Position numbers and translations under genes: made by a program. The notes under the pieces were generated by a model. The model was not told the DNA's origin. It saw only the letters and a list, made by a program, of their open reading frames with translations, and did no database searches. Shown here in pieces: positions 1 through 7,120 of a DNA stretch of 64,000 bases. Source of the stretch: Alicyclobacillus sp. (GTDB lineage Bacteria; Bacillota; Bacilli; Alicyclobacillales; Alicyclobacillaceae); assembly GCA_023511295.1 (NCBI GenBank), contig JAIMBT010000022.1, positions 1-64,000 on the forward strand. Direction: 5' to 3'. Position 1 is the first letter of the stretch; each line of letters starts with the position of its first letter.

Positions 1-1
1 A

Positions 2-77
2 CGCGGGGTGGAGCAGTTGGCAGCTCGTCGGGCTCATAACCCGAAGGTCGCAGGTTCAAGTCCTGCCCCCGCAACCA
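2..77 (+). tRNA. Initiator tRNA-fMet (CAT)
   Basis: The sequence folds as a full cloverleaf with an encoded CCA at 75-77. The anticodon loop CTCATAA carries CAT. Two features mark it as the initiator: the first acceptor position is C facing A (a C1:A72 mismatch) and the anticodon stem has three consecutive G:C pairs (GGG/CCC). It is followed at once by a rho-independent terminator, so it ends its transcription unit. The upstream part of that unit lies outside the window. Confidence 0.96.
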
Positions 78-82
78 CAAGG

Positions 83-111
83 CGCATCCTCTGGGCGAGG
101 GTGCGTTTTTT
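83..111 (+). terminator. Rho-independent terminator after tRNA-fMet
   Basis: A nine-pair stem (CGCATCCTC with GAGGGTGCG, one T-G pair) with a five-base loop is followed by six T residues. It begins six bases after the tRNA CCA end. Confidence 0.9.
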
Positions 112-198
112 GCGTTGTGTTCCGTCATTTACCGGCAGGTACCTGGGCTGCAGCGTCGAAATTTCCTGTAGCAGAGTGGTTTGCGATGGAGGAGAGCC

Positions 199-489
199 AT
201 GCTATTTCGCGTCGGGAAGGTACATATCAGCCACGCGGTGCTGAAGAGCAGCATCGCCCCGAGTGACCTCGTGTCCGCGTTTGCCCAGTACATCTCGGGC
301 GATTGGGGAGAGGTCCCGGCGTCCGAGGAGATACGGAACGATACGGCGATTGCGGTCGGGAACCGGATTGTCGGGCGGTACGTTTCGGCCGACGGACACC
401 CGTTTTGCATCACCACCTACGACGGCAAGACTCAGATCTTGCTCGAAAAAGAACTGGAACGGCTGCTGCAGTCCTGCTGGCTGCAATAG
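199..489 (+). CDS. Small plasmid-type hypothetical protein
   Basis: The product is 96 residues. ATG 199 was chosen because GGAGGAG lies four bases upstream; an in-frame TTG at 181 lacks such a site. The protein starts MLFRVGKV and contains YISGDWGEV near residues 37-45, then a region ending in an ILLEKEL segment. From memory this layout (short N-terminal strand, GDWG, a 'robust variable' region, then a hydrophobic ILLxxE) resembles a family of small proteins annotated on plasmids and integrative elements, sometimes loosely called plasmid-related or restriction-associated. No enzymatic motif is visible. It lies just after a tRNA gene in a patch of gene fragments, so it is probably acquired DNA. 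Function unknown. Confidence 0.7.
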   Translation: MLFRVGKVHISHAVLKSSIAPSDLVSAFAQYISGDWGEVPASEEIRNDTAIAVGNRIVGRYVSADGHPFCITTYDGKTQILLEKELERLLQSCWLQ

Positions 490-534
490 GCACATACGAA
501 TCCGCTGTTGGCAGCGGTCGCTGCATTCGCCAAG

Positions 535-880
535 CACGTATGACCAGGACGCCCACCCGTTCATCGAGTCGAACCGGCGTATCGAGTGGATCCTCGACGC
601 GTATTTCGAGACGGCCAATGTGCCGTACGCTCAGCATTTGCTCGGCACGGCCTACATCCGCAACTTGGTGAAGGTTGTGATGGGCCAGACCACGTCTTAC
701 TTGGTGGACTCGACAGCTCCCATCGCGCAGCGTTTGGCGGACGCATACCCAGGGCTGTTCACGGACCGGATTCCAAGCGATGTCGCCGCTTACATCCGCT
801 ACCCGAGCGACCGGTTTCAAGTGGAGGCGGAGGCCTTGACCTGGTACCATATGACCAGTCCGGTCCCCAGTGCGTGTTGA
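535..880 (+). pseudogene. Fragment of a UPF0182 family membrane protein gene
   Basis: About 115 codons in one frame read like an internal slice of the large UPF0182 (YlbK-like) membrane proteins: NRRIEWILDAY, then YIRNLVKVVM, then a DxxAPIAQR stretch, PGLF, AAYIRYPSDRF and ALTWYHMTSP. Full members are several hundred residues longer on both sides and start with several membrane segments, none of which are present. No start codon with a ribosome binding site fits the conserved part, and the frame stops right after the YHMT segment. It is best read as a decayed remnant. The boundary at the 5' end is approximate. Confidence 0.75.
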
Positions 881-999
881 GTGGACATGACGTTCATCTA
901 TATTCACGCCGCGCTCGTATAAAGTAGACTGTTCTTACCAGTATCAATATTGAGAGAGTGGAATGATCACATGCACGTCATGGGTTGAGGGTGGATGTA

Positions 1000-1428
1000 G
1001 TGCACTACAAAACGAATGCGGTTGGTACTATCGCGCCATGTACGAGCTTTTTTGCATTGTTTTTTGTTATAGCAAATACTGTTCCCCAACCGTATAACTC
1101 TATTTTGCGGACATTGGGATTGGTCTATCTTGTGGGATGGGGAATGTTAGCCCTATGGCTCAGTACCAAATATAGAACACTCACCGTGAATGGCGATGAA
1201 CTAATTTTCCCTAAATGTACAATTAATTCAGATGATCTAAGGAAAATTCGGCTGATTGAACGAAATGGGTCCTGTTTGTTGTATTTTAATGGACGAAGAA
1301 AATACCCACTTACAATTTCAGTAAACCGCAAAGACAAAGATAATTTGATACTCCAGCTTCGGGGGTGGGCGTGGAGGAACGGAGTACCGTTAGAAACGGT
1401 ACCCCAGCGTAAGAAACCCAGAGCGTAG
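1000..1428 (+). CDS. Hypothetical two-TM membrane protein, AT-rich
   Basis: The product is 142 residues and not recognised as a named family. GTG 1000 is preferred because AGGGTGG ends five bases upstream; TTG 985 is an alternative. Two hydrophobic segments, around residues 10-30 and 40-55, are followed by a soluble part with short strands (LTVNGDELIF, IRLIERNGSCLLYF, KYPLTISV) that could be a small PH-like domain. That last point is inference from strand pattern only. The coding DNA is visibly richer in A and T than the flanking core genes, which fits recent acquisition. No partner gene is evident. Confidence 0.65.
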   Translation: MHYKTNAVGTIAPCTSFFALFFVIANTVPQPYNSILRTLGLVYLVGWGMLALWLSTKYRTLTVNGDELIFPKCTINSDDLRKIRLIERNGSCLLYFNGRRKYPLTISVNRKDKDNLILQLRGWAWRNGVPLETVPQRKKPRA

Positions 1429-1565
1429 GCTCGCTGCTCATTAACCGGCGCTCAGTTGCACGTATGAACATACGCCGTCCCGCACAGTGTCGTGTGTCGC
1501 TCGGACTGTTAAACGCCATCGGCGTTTGTTAAAAGTAATTCCTTTCCTTTGGGGAAGTGGGAACT

Positions 1566-1784
1566 ATGCTTGGGAATACAACTAACGTAAAACGCATTCG
1601 TGTTTTAACATTGACTGATTCCGTACACAGAGACCTGGTTTGCGAAGGTGTAAAGATTGGACATACGTATCCGGTGGTTGCGGAATGGCAGGACGCATAC
1701 CGTATCGTCCTTGATTGGACGAAGTTTATACCCACTTCCCGTTGGGTATCTAAGCTGGACGTGGAAATTATTGAGTCCAAATAA
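1566..1784 (+). CDS. Small hypothetical protein, AT-rich
   Basis: The product is about 72 residues with no membrane segment or known motif. ATG 1566 follows GGGGAAGTGGGAACT; GTG 1557 in the same frame is an alternative start. The sequence (KRIRVLTLTDSVHRDLVC, then KIGHTYPVV, then a DVEIIES end) looks like a small all-beta domain. Base composition resembles the preceding orphan gene rather than the GC-rich chromosome. A weak AAACGCC-ATC-GGCGTTT hairpin at about 1514-1530 separates the two genes. Function unknown; it could also be a chance frame. Confidence 0.5.
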   Translation: MLGNTTNVKRIRVLTLTDSVHRDLVCEGVKIGHTYPVVAEWQDAYRIVLDWTKFIPTSRWVSKLDVEIIESK

Positions 1785-1879
1785 CAGTCCTCAATAGCCG
1801 TGAAGGGTCGAACGATGTTGTTGTGCTAGTGGTCAATGATTCAAAGCTTAAGCCAGTACGAGGTGCATGAATATGGGTG

Positions 1880-2324
1880 GTGTCCCGTCAAGTGGTGTAA
1901 ATTTGAGTGCAACCCTTTAGTGTCGGCTATCCGTGTGAACACGGCAGCGCTGCCACGTTGCTCCGGTCAGCGCAGAGCCAATCGCACTGCGTAGTCCTTC
2001 ATGGGCATCGCTGATCACCAACTGCACGCCACGCAGCCCACGTGCGACCAGACTGCGGATGAATGTCAACCAAAACGAGCCATCCTCACTGGTGCCAATG
2101 TCAAACCCCAATACTTCTCGCCCACCGGTGTCTCTCACGCCAATGAAATCCACATCCCCATCTTCGAATCCGATCTTGCGAATGAGCTCCAAAAGTGCGA
2201 TCTTGTCTGTAGAAGCCATCGATGTGCCTCCTCTACTGATTGCTCGTCACTTTTAGTAGAGTGCACTCGATGGCTTCCTCGTCAAGATCCAGCCCCAGAA
2301 TTTACGCCACTACCTGAGACTCTA
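1880..2324 (-). mobile_element. Internally deleted IS256-family element
   Basis: Both ends of an IS256-type element appear to survive around a shrunken transposase gene. The end near 1891-1904 reads AGTGGTGTAAATTT. The reverse complement of the other end (about 2300-2312) reads AGTGGCGTAAATT, so 12 of 13 bases agree, with weaker similarity continuing outward. Between them only about 100 transposase codons remain out of the roughly 400 usual for the family. The element is therefore a non-autonomous, MITE-like derivative. The outer limits are estimates, because no target duplication could be fixed by eye. Confidence 0.75.
1917..2219 (-). pseudogene. IS256-family (mutator) transposase remnant
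   Basis: The frame starts with a transposase-like N-terminus (MASTDKIALLELIRKIGF). It then joins directly to the catalytic core stretch (GVRDTGGREVLGFDIG, SEDGSFWLTF, RSLVARGLRGVQLVISDAHEGL, TWQRCRVH), where the ISDAHEGL aspartate is a family hallmark. The sequence between these parts and nearly everything after RCRVH is missing, so at least two internal deletions are implied. A GGAGGCACATCG-like ribosome site precedes the start. The protein cannot be an active transposase. Confidence 0.85.
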
Positions 2325-2438
2325 ACCGGGCCAGGGCCTGAACCAACTGCGGGCTGTGCTCGCCGCCATGCAGGCTCAGGTATCCGCTGGCACCGCCGCG
2401 ACTCAGAAGTGACGGTGGTCCGCCGGTGTGCTGCTCCG

Positions 2439-4286
2439 CTACACCAGGCGGACGTGGAAGGCTTTCAGCCACGCGTTGACCTCCACGAGGTAGTGGAACA
2501 ACTGCGCGGTGCCGAGAATTTGCCCGAACCACGGCCGATGTTCGGTCGGACGGTAGCTCTCCTCCGCCAGTCGGCGCACGCCTTGCGCGTCAATCAGCGG
2601 TAGAATGGGCGCGTTTTGGTCCTCCAGCAGCTCGAGTGCGAGTTTGCGGGTCGCCTCCAGGTACTCCGGGTTCGGTGTGCCAGGATACGGGCTCTTCTGC
2701 CGGTACAGCGCGTCTTCCGGTAGGTACCCGCGCATCGCTCGACGCAGCAGACCCTTCACCTCTCCGTCGCAGGCCTTCATTTCCCACGGCACGTTGAACA
2801 CGTACTCGACCAGCCGGTGGTCCGTGAACGGGACCCGCGCCTCCAGGCTCGCTCCCATGCTCATTCGGTCTTTCCGGTCGAGCAAGGTCGGAAGAAAGCG
2901 GGTGATGCTGAGGTACCCAATCTCGCGAACGCGCGCTTCGTGTGCGGACTCGCCGCGCAGCCGCGGGACCTCCGCCAGAGCCTGGTGGTAGCGATCCGCC
3001 ACGTACGCCTCGGGCTGGATGCGCTGCTTCAGTTCCTCCGACATCACACGCATGCGCTCCGGCAGGCGCAGCGACCACGGGAACGTGTCCGCCCTCAAGG
3101 CGTCTTCCCGGTGGAACCAGGGGTAGCCGCCAAACACCTCGTCGGCCGCTTCGCCAGTCAAAGCCACCGTGTGCTCCGCTTTCACCGCCCGGCAGAACAG
3201 GAGCATGGAGACGTCGATGTCGGCCATCCCGGGCAGGTCGCGGACCTGGAGCGGGGTGAGCAGGTGGCGAATCATTTCTTCCATCGGCACAATGGTCCGG
3301 TGGTGCACCGTCTGCAGGTGTTCGGAGATGCGCATCGCCCACGGTGCATCCAGGCTCTTCTGGAAGCTGTTCGCTGAGAAGTGCTTCTCCATATCTTCAA
3401 TCTCAATCGAGTATGTGTGCAGTGGCGACTGCCCGCTGTTCCGGTAATGCTCGGCGGCGATGGCGGAAACGGCGCTCGAGTCGAGGCCACCGGAGAGAAA
3501 GGTGCACACCGGGACGTCGGAAACCAGTTGCCGAACCACCGTGTCGCGAAGCAACTCGCGGACGACTTCGACGGTGGTATCGAGACTGTCCGTGTGCTCG
3601 TAACTCTCCAGCCGCCAATACGCTTCCTCGCGCGTGGCTTCCTTCGTCGCCAGCAGGCGATGACCGGCGCGCACCTCGTGAACACCCCGGAAGATTCCAT
3701 GCCCGGGCGTCCGCGCCGGTCCGATGGCGAAGATCTCAGCGAGGCCTTCCGTGTCCACTTCCGGTTCGACCTCCGGGTGGGCGAGCAGGGCCTTCAACTC
3801 GGAAGCGAACAGAACCGTCGTTCCCCTGCGCCAGTAGAAGAGGGGTTTCACACCGAGCCGATCCCGCGCCATGAACAATCGCTGCCGTGCGTCGTCCCAA
3901 ATGGCGAAGGCGAAGATGCCGTTGAACCGGTCGACGCAGTCCGGGCCGTACGCCATGTAGGCCGTCAGCACGACCTCCGTGTCGCTGTAGGAATGGAAGG
4001 TGAACCCACGGGCGAGGAGGTCTTTCCGGATGTCCTCCGTATTGTAGAGTTCGCCGTTGTAGACGATGGTGCAGACCGCGTCACCGACGCGCTTGGACAT
4101 TGGCTGCGCGCCCCCATCCGGATCAACCACAATCAACCGCCGGTGTGCAAAGGCCGCTCTCTTCGACAGCCAGGTATCGGCTGCGTCCGGACCGCGATGG
4201 GCCAGCGTCTCGCCCATCCGGGCGACAATGGACTTTTGTCCGGTCAGATCCCGTTCCCAATCGATCCATCCTGCGATGCCACACAT
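2439..4286 (-). CDS. asnB: Asparagine synthase (glutamine-hydrolysing)
   Basis: The product is 615 residues, the usual size of the AsnB/AsnO type. It makes asparagine from aspartate, glutamine and ATP in the cytosol. The start is ATG 4286, giving MCGIAGW, so Cys2 becomes the N-terminal nucleophile of the class II glutaminase domain. A GGGGGG site lies upstream; the frame continues 16 codons further but would bury the cysteine. The glutaminase domain covers roughly residues 1-200 (HRGPDA, YNGELYN, FNGIFAF). The synthetase domain has the PP-loop SGGLDSSAV near residue 255 and the GxAADEVFGGY motif. It lies alone on the minus strand and is divergent from the ComFB-like gene. The downstream side ends at the accessory patch. 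Length resembles the sporulation-linked AsnO of Bacillus, but paralogue assignment is inference. Confidence 0.95.
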   Translation of the reverse strand: MCGIAGWIDWERDLTGQKSIVARMGETLAHRGPDAADTWLSKRAAFAHRRLIVVDPDGGAQPMSKRVGDAVCTIVYNGELYNTEDIRKDLLARGFTFHSYSDTEVVLTAYMAYGPDCVDRFNGIFAFAIWDDARQRLFMARDRLGVKPLFYWRRGTTVLFASELKALLAHPEVEPEVDTEGLAEIFAIGPARTPGHGIFRGVHEVRAGHRLLATKEATREEAYWRLESYEHTDSLDTTVEVVRELLRDTVVRQLVSDVPVCTFLSGGLDSSAVSAIAAEHYRNSGQSPLHTYSIEIEDMEKHFSANSFQKSLDAPWAMRISEHLQTVHHRTIVPMEEMIRHLLTPLQVRDLPGMADIDVSMLLFCRAVKAEHTVALTGEAADEVFGGYPWFHREDALRADTFPWSLRLPERMRVMSEELKQRIQPEAYVADRYHQALAEVPRLRGESAHEARVREIGYLSITRFLPTLLDRKDRMSMGASLEARVPFTDHRLVEYVFNVPWEMKACDGEVKGLLRRAMRGYLPEDALYRQKSPYPGTPNPEYLEATRKLALELLEDQNAPILPLIDAQGVRRLAEESYRPTEHRPWFGQILGTAQLFHYLVEVNAWLKAFHVRLV

Positions 4287-4441
4287 GTGCGCTAAGCCCC
4301 CCAGACCTTGGGCCTCGCGACCCGGGGATACCACCCGAGCGCGCCCAGATTATCTGGCACCATATGCGGCGGCGTGGGCGGTGGTGCGCCTGTGGCACGG
4401 CGCTGCGGGAACGGGCCGGATGCAGCGCGGTCACCGAGCTG

Positions 4442-4450
4442 TGGTATGAT
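4442..4450 (+). promoter_or_regulatory. Extended -10 promoter before the ComFB-like gene
   Basis: TGGTATGAT fits an extended -10 (TGn then TATGAT). No good -35 is present at the right distance. It lies about 100 bases before the ComFB-like start. Confidence 0.45.
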
Positions 4451-4550
4451 GATCTTGAAAATGCGTGTCCGAAGCGGGCCGGGCGGTTCGCGCAGGGACG
4501 GGCACGCCTTGCGGAGGGCGATGGGGCCTGTACCCGTAGGAGGGATGACT

Positions 4551-4832
4551 GTGGGGTTGTACAACGTGACGGAGGCGCTGGTCAAAGAGGCGTTCCACGC
4601 TGCCTATGAGGAACCAGGTCGGTTGCAGTGCGCGTGTGCTCGCTGCACGGAGGACATTCTCGCGTTGGCGCTCAATCACCTGCGCCCGCACTACGTGTCG
4701 ACGGAGGCAGGCTTCGCCTACGTGAAGGCGCAGTACTTCAATCCCCAGTTGCAGTCGGATATTCTTCGCGAGCTCGCCGTCGCGGTACAGATTGTGGAGG
4801 CGCACCCGCGCCATCCTGCGGTCGGCGAGTAA
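4551..4832 (+). CDS. ComFB family late-competence protein
   Basis: The product is 93 residues. GTG 4551 is chosen because GGAGG at 4539-4543 sits seven bases before it; ATG 4545 would overlap that site. The CACARCTEDILALALNHL segment matches the cysteine motif of Bacillus ComFB (C-C-C then DVLALSLN), followed by the YV...FAYVKAQ helix region. ComFB proteins are small cytosolic factors of unsettled role. In Bacillus the gene is in the comF operon, and in cyanobacteria relatives have been reported to bind cyclic dinucleotides. Here it is not next to comFA or comFC but immediately upstream of tadA, so a specific role cannot be inferred from context. Confidence 0.85.
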   Translation: MGLYNVTEALVKEAFHAAYEEPGRLQCACARCTEDILALALNHLRPHYVSTEAGFAYVKAQYFNPQLQSDILRELAVAVQIVEAHPRHPAVGE

Positions 4833-4877
4833 GGGGCGGCCGAGACGGAACAGCGGAGAGAGGCGGGGACACGACAG

Positions 4878-5423
4878 GTGGATGCGGGCCTCCGAGCAGC
4901 GCATTGGATGCGCGTCGCCCTAGATCTCGCACGGCAAGCGGCGGCGCTGGGCGAGGTGCCGGTCGGCGCGGTGGTCGTGCGGGGCGAATCGGTCGTTGGA
5001 GCGGCGCACAACTGGCGCGAAACGTGGCGAGATCCCACCGCCCACGCGGAGTTGATTGCGATTCGCGAGGCGAGTCGGCGGCTTGGCGGTTGGCGTCTCG
5101 ACGGGTGTGAACTGTTCGTGACGTTGGAGCCCTGTCCGATGTGTGCCGGCGCCATTGTGTTATCCCGCCTTGACGCGGTCTTCTACGGTGCACCGGACCC
5201 CAAGGGTGGCGCGTTGGCGTCGAAGATGGCGCTGCTCACACCGGGGCTGTGGAACCATCATCCAGAGATATCCGGTGGCATTCTGGCGGACGAGTGTGGT
5301 ATGATACTCAAAGACTTCTTCCGCGGTTTGAGACCGCGAAGAGGAGCATCGCAGAGCCGTTTGCCTGCGGGCGCACGGAGAGATGTCCGAGTGGCCGAAG
5401 GAGCTCGCCTCGAAAGCGAGTAG
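4878..5423 (+). CDS. tadA: tRNA adenosine(34) deaminase
   Basis: TadA deaminates A34 of tRNA-Arg(ACG) to inosine so it can read several codons. The zinc site is intact: HAE at residues 56-58 with the catalytic Glu58, and PCPMC at 85-89. The start is GTG 4878; ATG 4908 is an in-frame alternative. The frame gives 181 residues, about 25 more than usual. After the expected end (FFRGLRPRR) no stop occurs until TAG 5421-5423, which lies inside the downstream tRNA-Ser gene. The last 15 or so codons are therefore encoded by tRNA sequence. Placement before tRNA-Ser, SRP RNA and dnaX matches Bacillus. Confidence 0.95.
   Translation: MDAGLRAAHWMRVALDLARQAAALGEVPVGAVVVRGESVVGAAHNWRETWRDPTAHAELIAIREASRRLGGWRLDGCELFVTLEPCPMCAGAIVLSRLDAVFYGAPDPKGGALASKMALLTPGLWNHHPEISGGILADECGMILKDFFRGLRPRRGASQSRLPAGARRDVRVAEGARLESE
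5297..5305 (+). promoter_or_regulatory. Possible extended -10 for the tRNA-Ser/SRP RNA unit
   Basis: TGGTATGAT inside the 3' part of tadA is identical to the element before the ComFB-like gene. It lies about 70 bases before the tRNA. No -35 is visible. Confidence 0.35.
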
Positions 5424-5466
5424 CCCTGCAAGGGGCTCGTGGGTTCGAATCCCACTCTCTCCGCCA
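5377..5466 (+). tRNA. tRNA-Ser (CGA)
   Basis: This is a 90-base class II tRNA. The acceptor arms GGAGAGA and TCTCTCC pair, the anticodon loop CTCGAAA gives CGA, there is a long variable arm (AGCCCTGCAAGGGGCT), the T loop is TTCGAAT, and CCA is encoded. Its first 47 bases also carry the end of the tadA frame. Confidence 0.97.
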
Positions 5467-5475
5467 CATCTGGTG

Positions 5476-5712
5476 AAGTGTCCAACAGGGTCATGGGAAG
5501 GTGTCCGTTGTGCAAGATTCCGGCGCCCATTTGCTCCATGGCCCTGTTTGACGGAGTCTCAGGCGTGTCATCTGACCAGGGACCAAGTGGGGTCCCATGC
5601 GGCGAAAACTCCCGAACCGTGTCAGGTCCTGACGGAAGCAGCACTAAGGGAGACCTTTCGGGCGACGTGGGCAAGCCTCGCTTGGTTCCTGGTCAGAGGA
5701 CGCGCCTGTTTT
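5476..5712 (+). ncRNA. ffs: SRP RNA, long Bacillus type (scRNA)
   Basis: The S-domain signature GTCAGGTCCTGACGGAAGCAGCACTAAGG is present at about 5621-5650. Long flanking arms pair almost perfectly: CAGGCGTGTCATCTGACCAGG with the reverse of CCTGGTCAGAGGACGCGCCTG, forming helix 5. A 5' Alu-like part (CAACAGGG...CCCTGTTTG) is also visible. Length and position between tadA/tRNA-Ser and dnaX match the Bacillus scRNA. The RNA serves as scaffold of the signal recognition particle with Ffh and HBsu. Both ends are estimates; the T-rich run at 5709-5712 probably ends it. Confidence 0.93.
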
Positions 5713-5883
5713 CCATTTTGCGAGCCATCCCCCCGGCCTGCTCGGTCGCTGCCCGCTTCGGTGCGCTTGAAGGGGCGTTCTTTGTCGGATGAACAGAGCT
5801 TCTGTCGACAAGGCAGGATTTCACGCCATCGGCTCCGAATCGACTCAGGGAACCAACATCCAGGGTTGGCAGGGGGCTGCAAA

Positions 5884-6951
5884 GTGGCTGCTCATCTCGG
5901 ACAAACGGGTTCGTCAATCGGTGCAGCACCACATGTCTTGGCAGGACTGAATGCGGGGTTGGTCTACATCGACACCGCGGGATGCATTCAGGTTTGGAAC
6001 GAACTCGCCGCAGAACTGCTCGATTATCCGCCGCCCATCGGCGAGCGGGCGCCGCTGGAGGCTGTGCTTGGCCCGGAGCGGGAAGAGGCGCGTCTGCTGC
6101 GCCAGGTGGTGCACGAACGCACGCCGTGGCGGAACCTGGTCGTCCAGTGGACGGGTCGCGGCGCCGTGCGCCACGTGCTCATGGACTCGTATCCCGTCTC
6201 GACGGCCGACGGGGATGTGGTCGGCGCATACGTGACCATCAAAGACCTTGGAAACTTTACGATGTTAGACCAACATATCCAGCGGACGGAGCGCCTCGCG
6301 ACGGTCGGCAAGGTGGCCGCTGGCGTGGCCCACGAAATCCGCAACCCGTTAACCACCGTGCGCGGCTTCCTGCAGGTGATGGTCGCGCAGCTCGAACGGC
6401 GAGGCTGGCCGGAAGGGCGGCAATACGTCGACATGATGCTGCGGGAGATTGACAAGGTTGACGCGCTGGTCGAAGAACTGCTGTTGCTCTCCAAGCCGCA
6501 ACAAGTGGTGAAGCGACCGTGCGACGTACGCGATTTAATTGAGGACCTCGGACCTTGGCTGGAGGAACAGACGGCGGGCAAAGCCATCCGGATTCGCGTG
6601 GAGACGCCCGTGCAACTACCCCGCGTTGCCGCGGACCCCGGGTTGCTGCGATGCGCTCTGCAGCAACTGCTCGAGAACGCCATCGACGCGATGGAACAGG
6701 CGGGGACCCTCACCATCCGCTGTTTGCACCAAGGGCAGCTGGTGCAGGTGGATATCCAGGACACCGGTCCGGGAATCCCCTACTACCAGATGGACAAAGT
6801 GTTCGACGCGTTCTTCACCACCAAAGAGAAGGGAACCGGTCTCGGGCTCCCCATCTGTCAACGCATTGTCGCGGACCACGGCGGTGAGATCCGCGTCGCC
6901 TCGAAAGGCTTTGGAACCACCTTCTCGATGCTGTTACCGATTGGTTCATAG
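5884..6951 (+). CDS. PAS-domain sensor histidine kinase, sporulation-kinase type
   Basis: The product is about 355 residues and soluble, with no membrane segment. GTG 5884 is preferred because of an AGGGGGC site upstream; the frame itself runs back through the SRP RNA and tRNA, which cannot be coding. An N-terminal PAS-like domain (GLVYIDTAGCIQVWNELA) is followed by the dimerisation box with His150 in VAHEIRNPLTTVRGFLQVM. The ATP-binding boxes are N (QQLLENAIDAM), G1 (DTGPGIP), F (FDAFFTTKE) and G2 (GTGLGLPI). The H-box with GFLQ is typical of KinA-KinE kinases that feed the Spo0F phosphorelay. That target is inferred, since no response regulator is adjacent. The gene sits between ffs and dnaX. 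Confidence 0.9.
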   Translation: MAAHLGQTGSSIGAAPHVLAGLNAGLVYIDTAGCIQVWNELAAELLDYPPPIGERAPLEAVLGPEREEARLLRQVVHERTPWRNLVVQWTGRGAVRHVLMDSYPVSTADGDVVGAYVTIKDLGNFTMLDQHIQRTERLATVGKVAAGVAHEIRNPLTTVRGFLQVMVAQLERRGWPEGRQYVDMMLREIDKVDALVEELLLLSKPQQVVKRPCDVRDLIEDLGPWLEEQTAGKAIRIRVETPVQLPRVAADPGLLRCALQQLLENAIDAMEQAGTLTIRCLHQGQLVQVDIQDTGPGIPYYQMDKVFDAFFTTKEKGTGLGLPICQRIVADHGGEIRVASKGFGTTFSMLLPIGS

Positions 6952-7120
6952 GCCACAGTAACCCCCAGCTTCTCCTCTCTTCGGCCTGGCGGCGCTGACC
7001 CCATCCCAGACCGGTGGAGTACAGGCCCGGTCTGTGTTACCTTAGGAGTACTGGACAAGCGGGCGGCAGCAGACAAGGCCGGCGGACAGATGCTTCGTCG
7101 CCGGTTGAGGAGGGTTGCGC

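Noticed and set aside
2302-2532. Minus-strand frame overlapping the end of asnB
   Set aside because: Most of it is out-of-frame asnB sequence; the 3' part matches no family I recognise and enters the IS end.
5383-5883. In-frame upstream extension of the histidine kinase, beginning MSEWPKELASKASSPARG
   Set aside because: This stretch is translation of tRNA-Ser and the SRP RNA. The pattern is a well-known false reading of tRNA-Ser genes.
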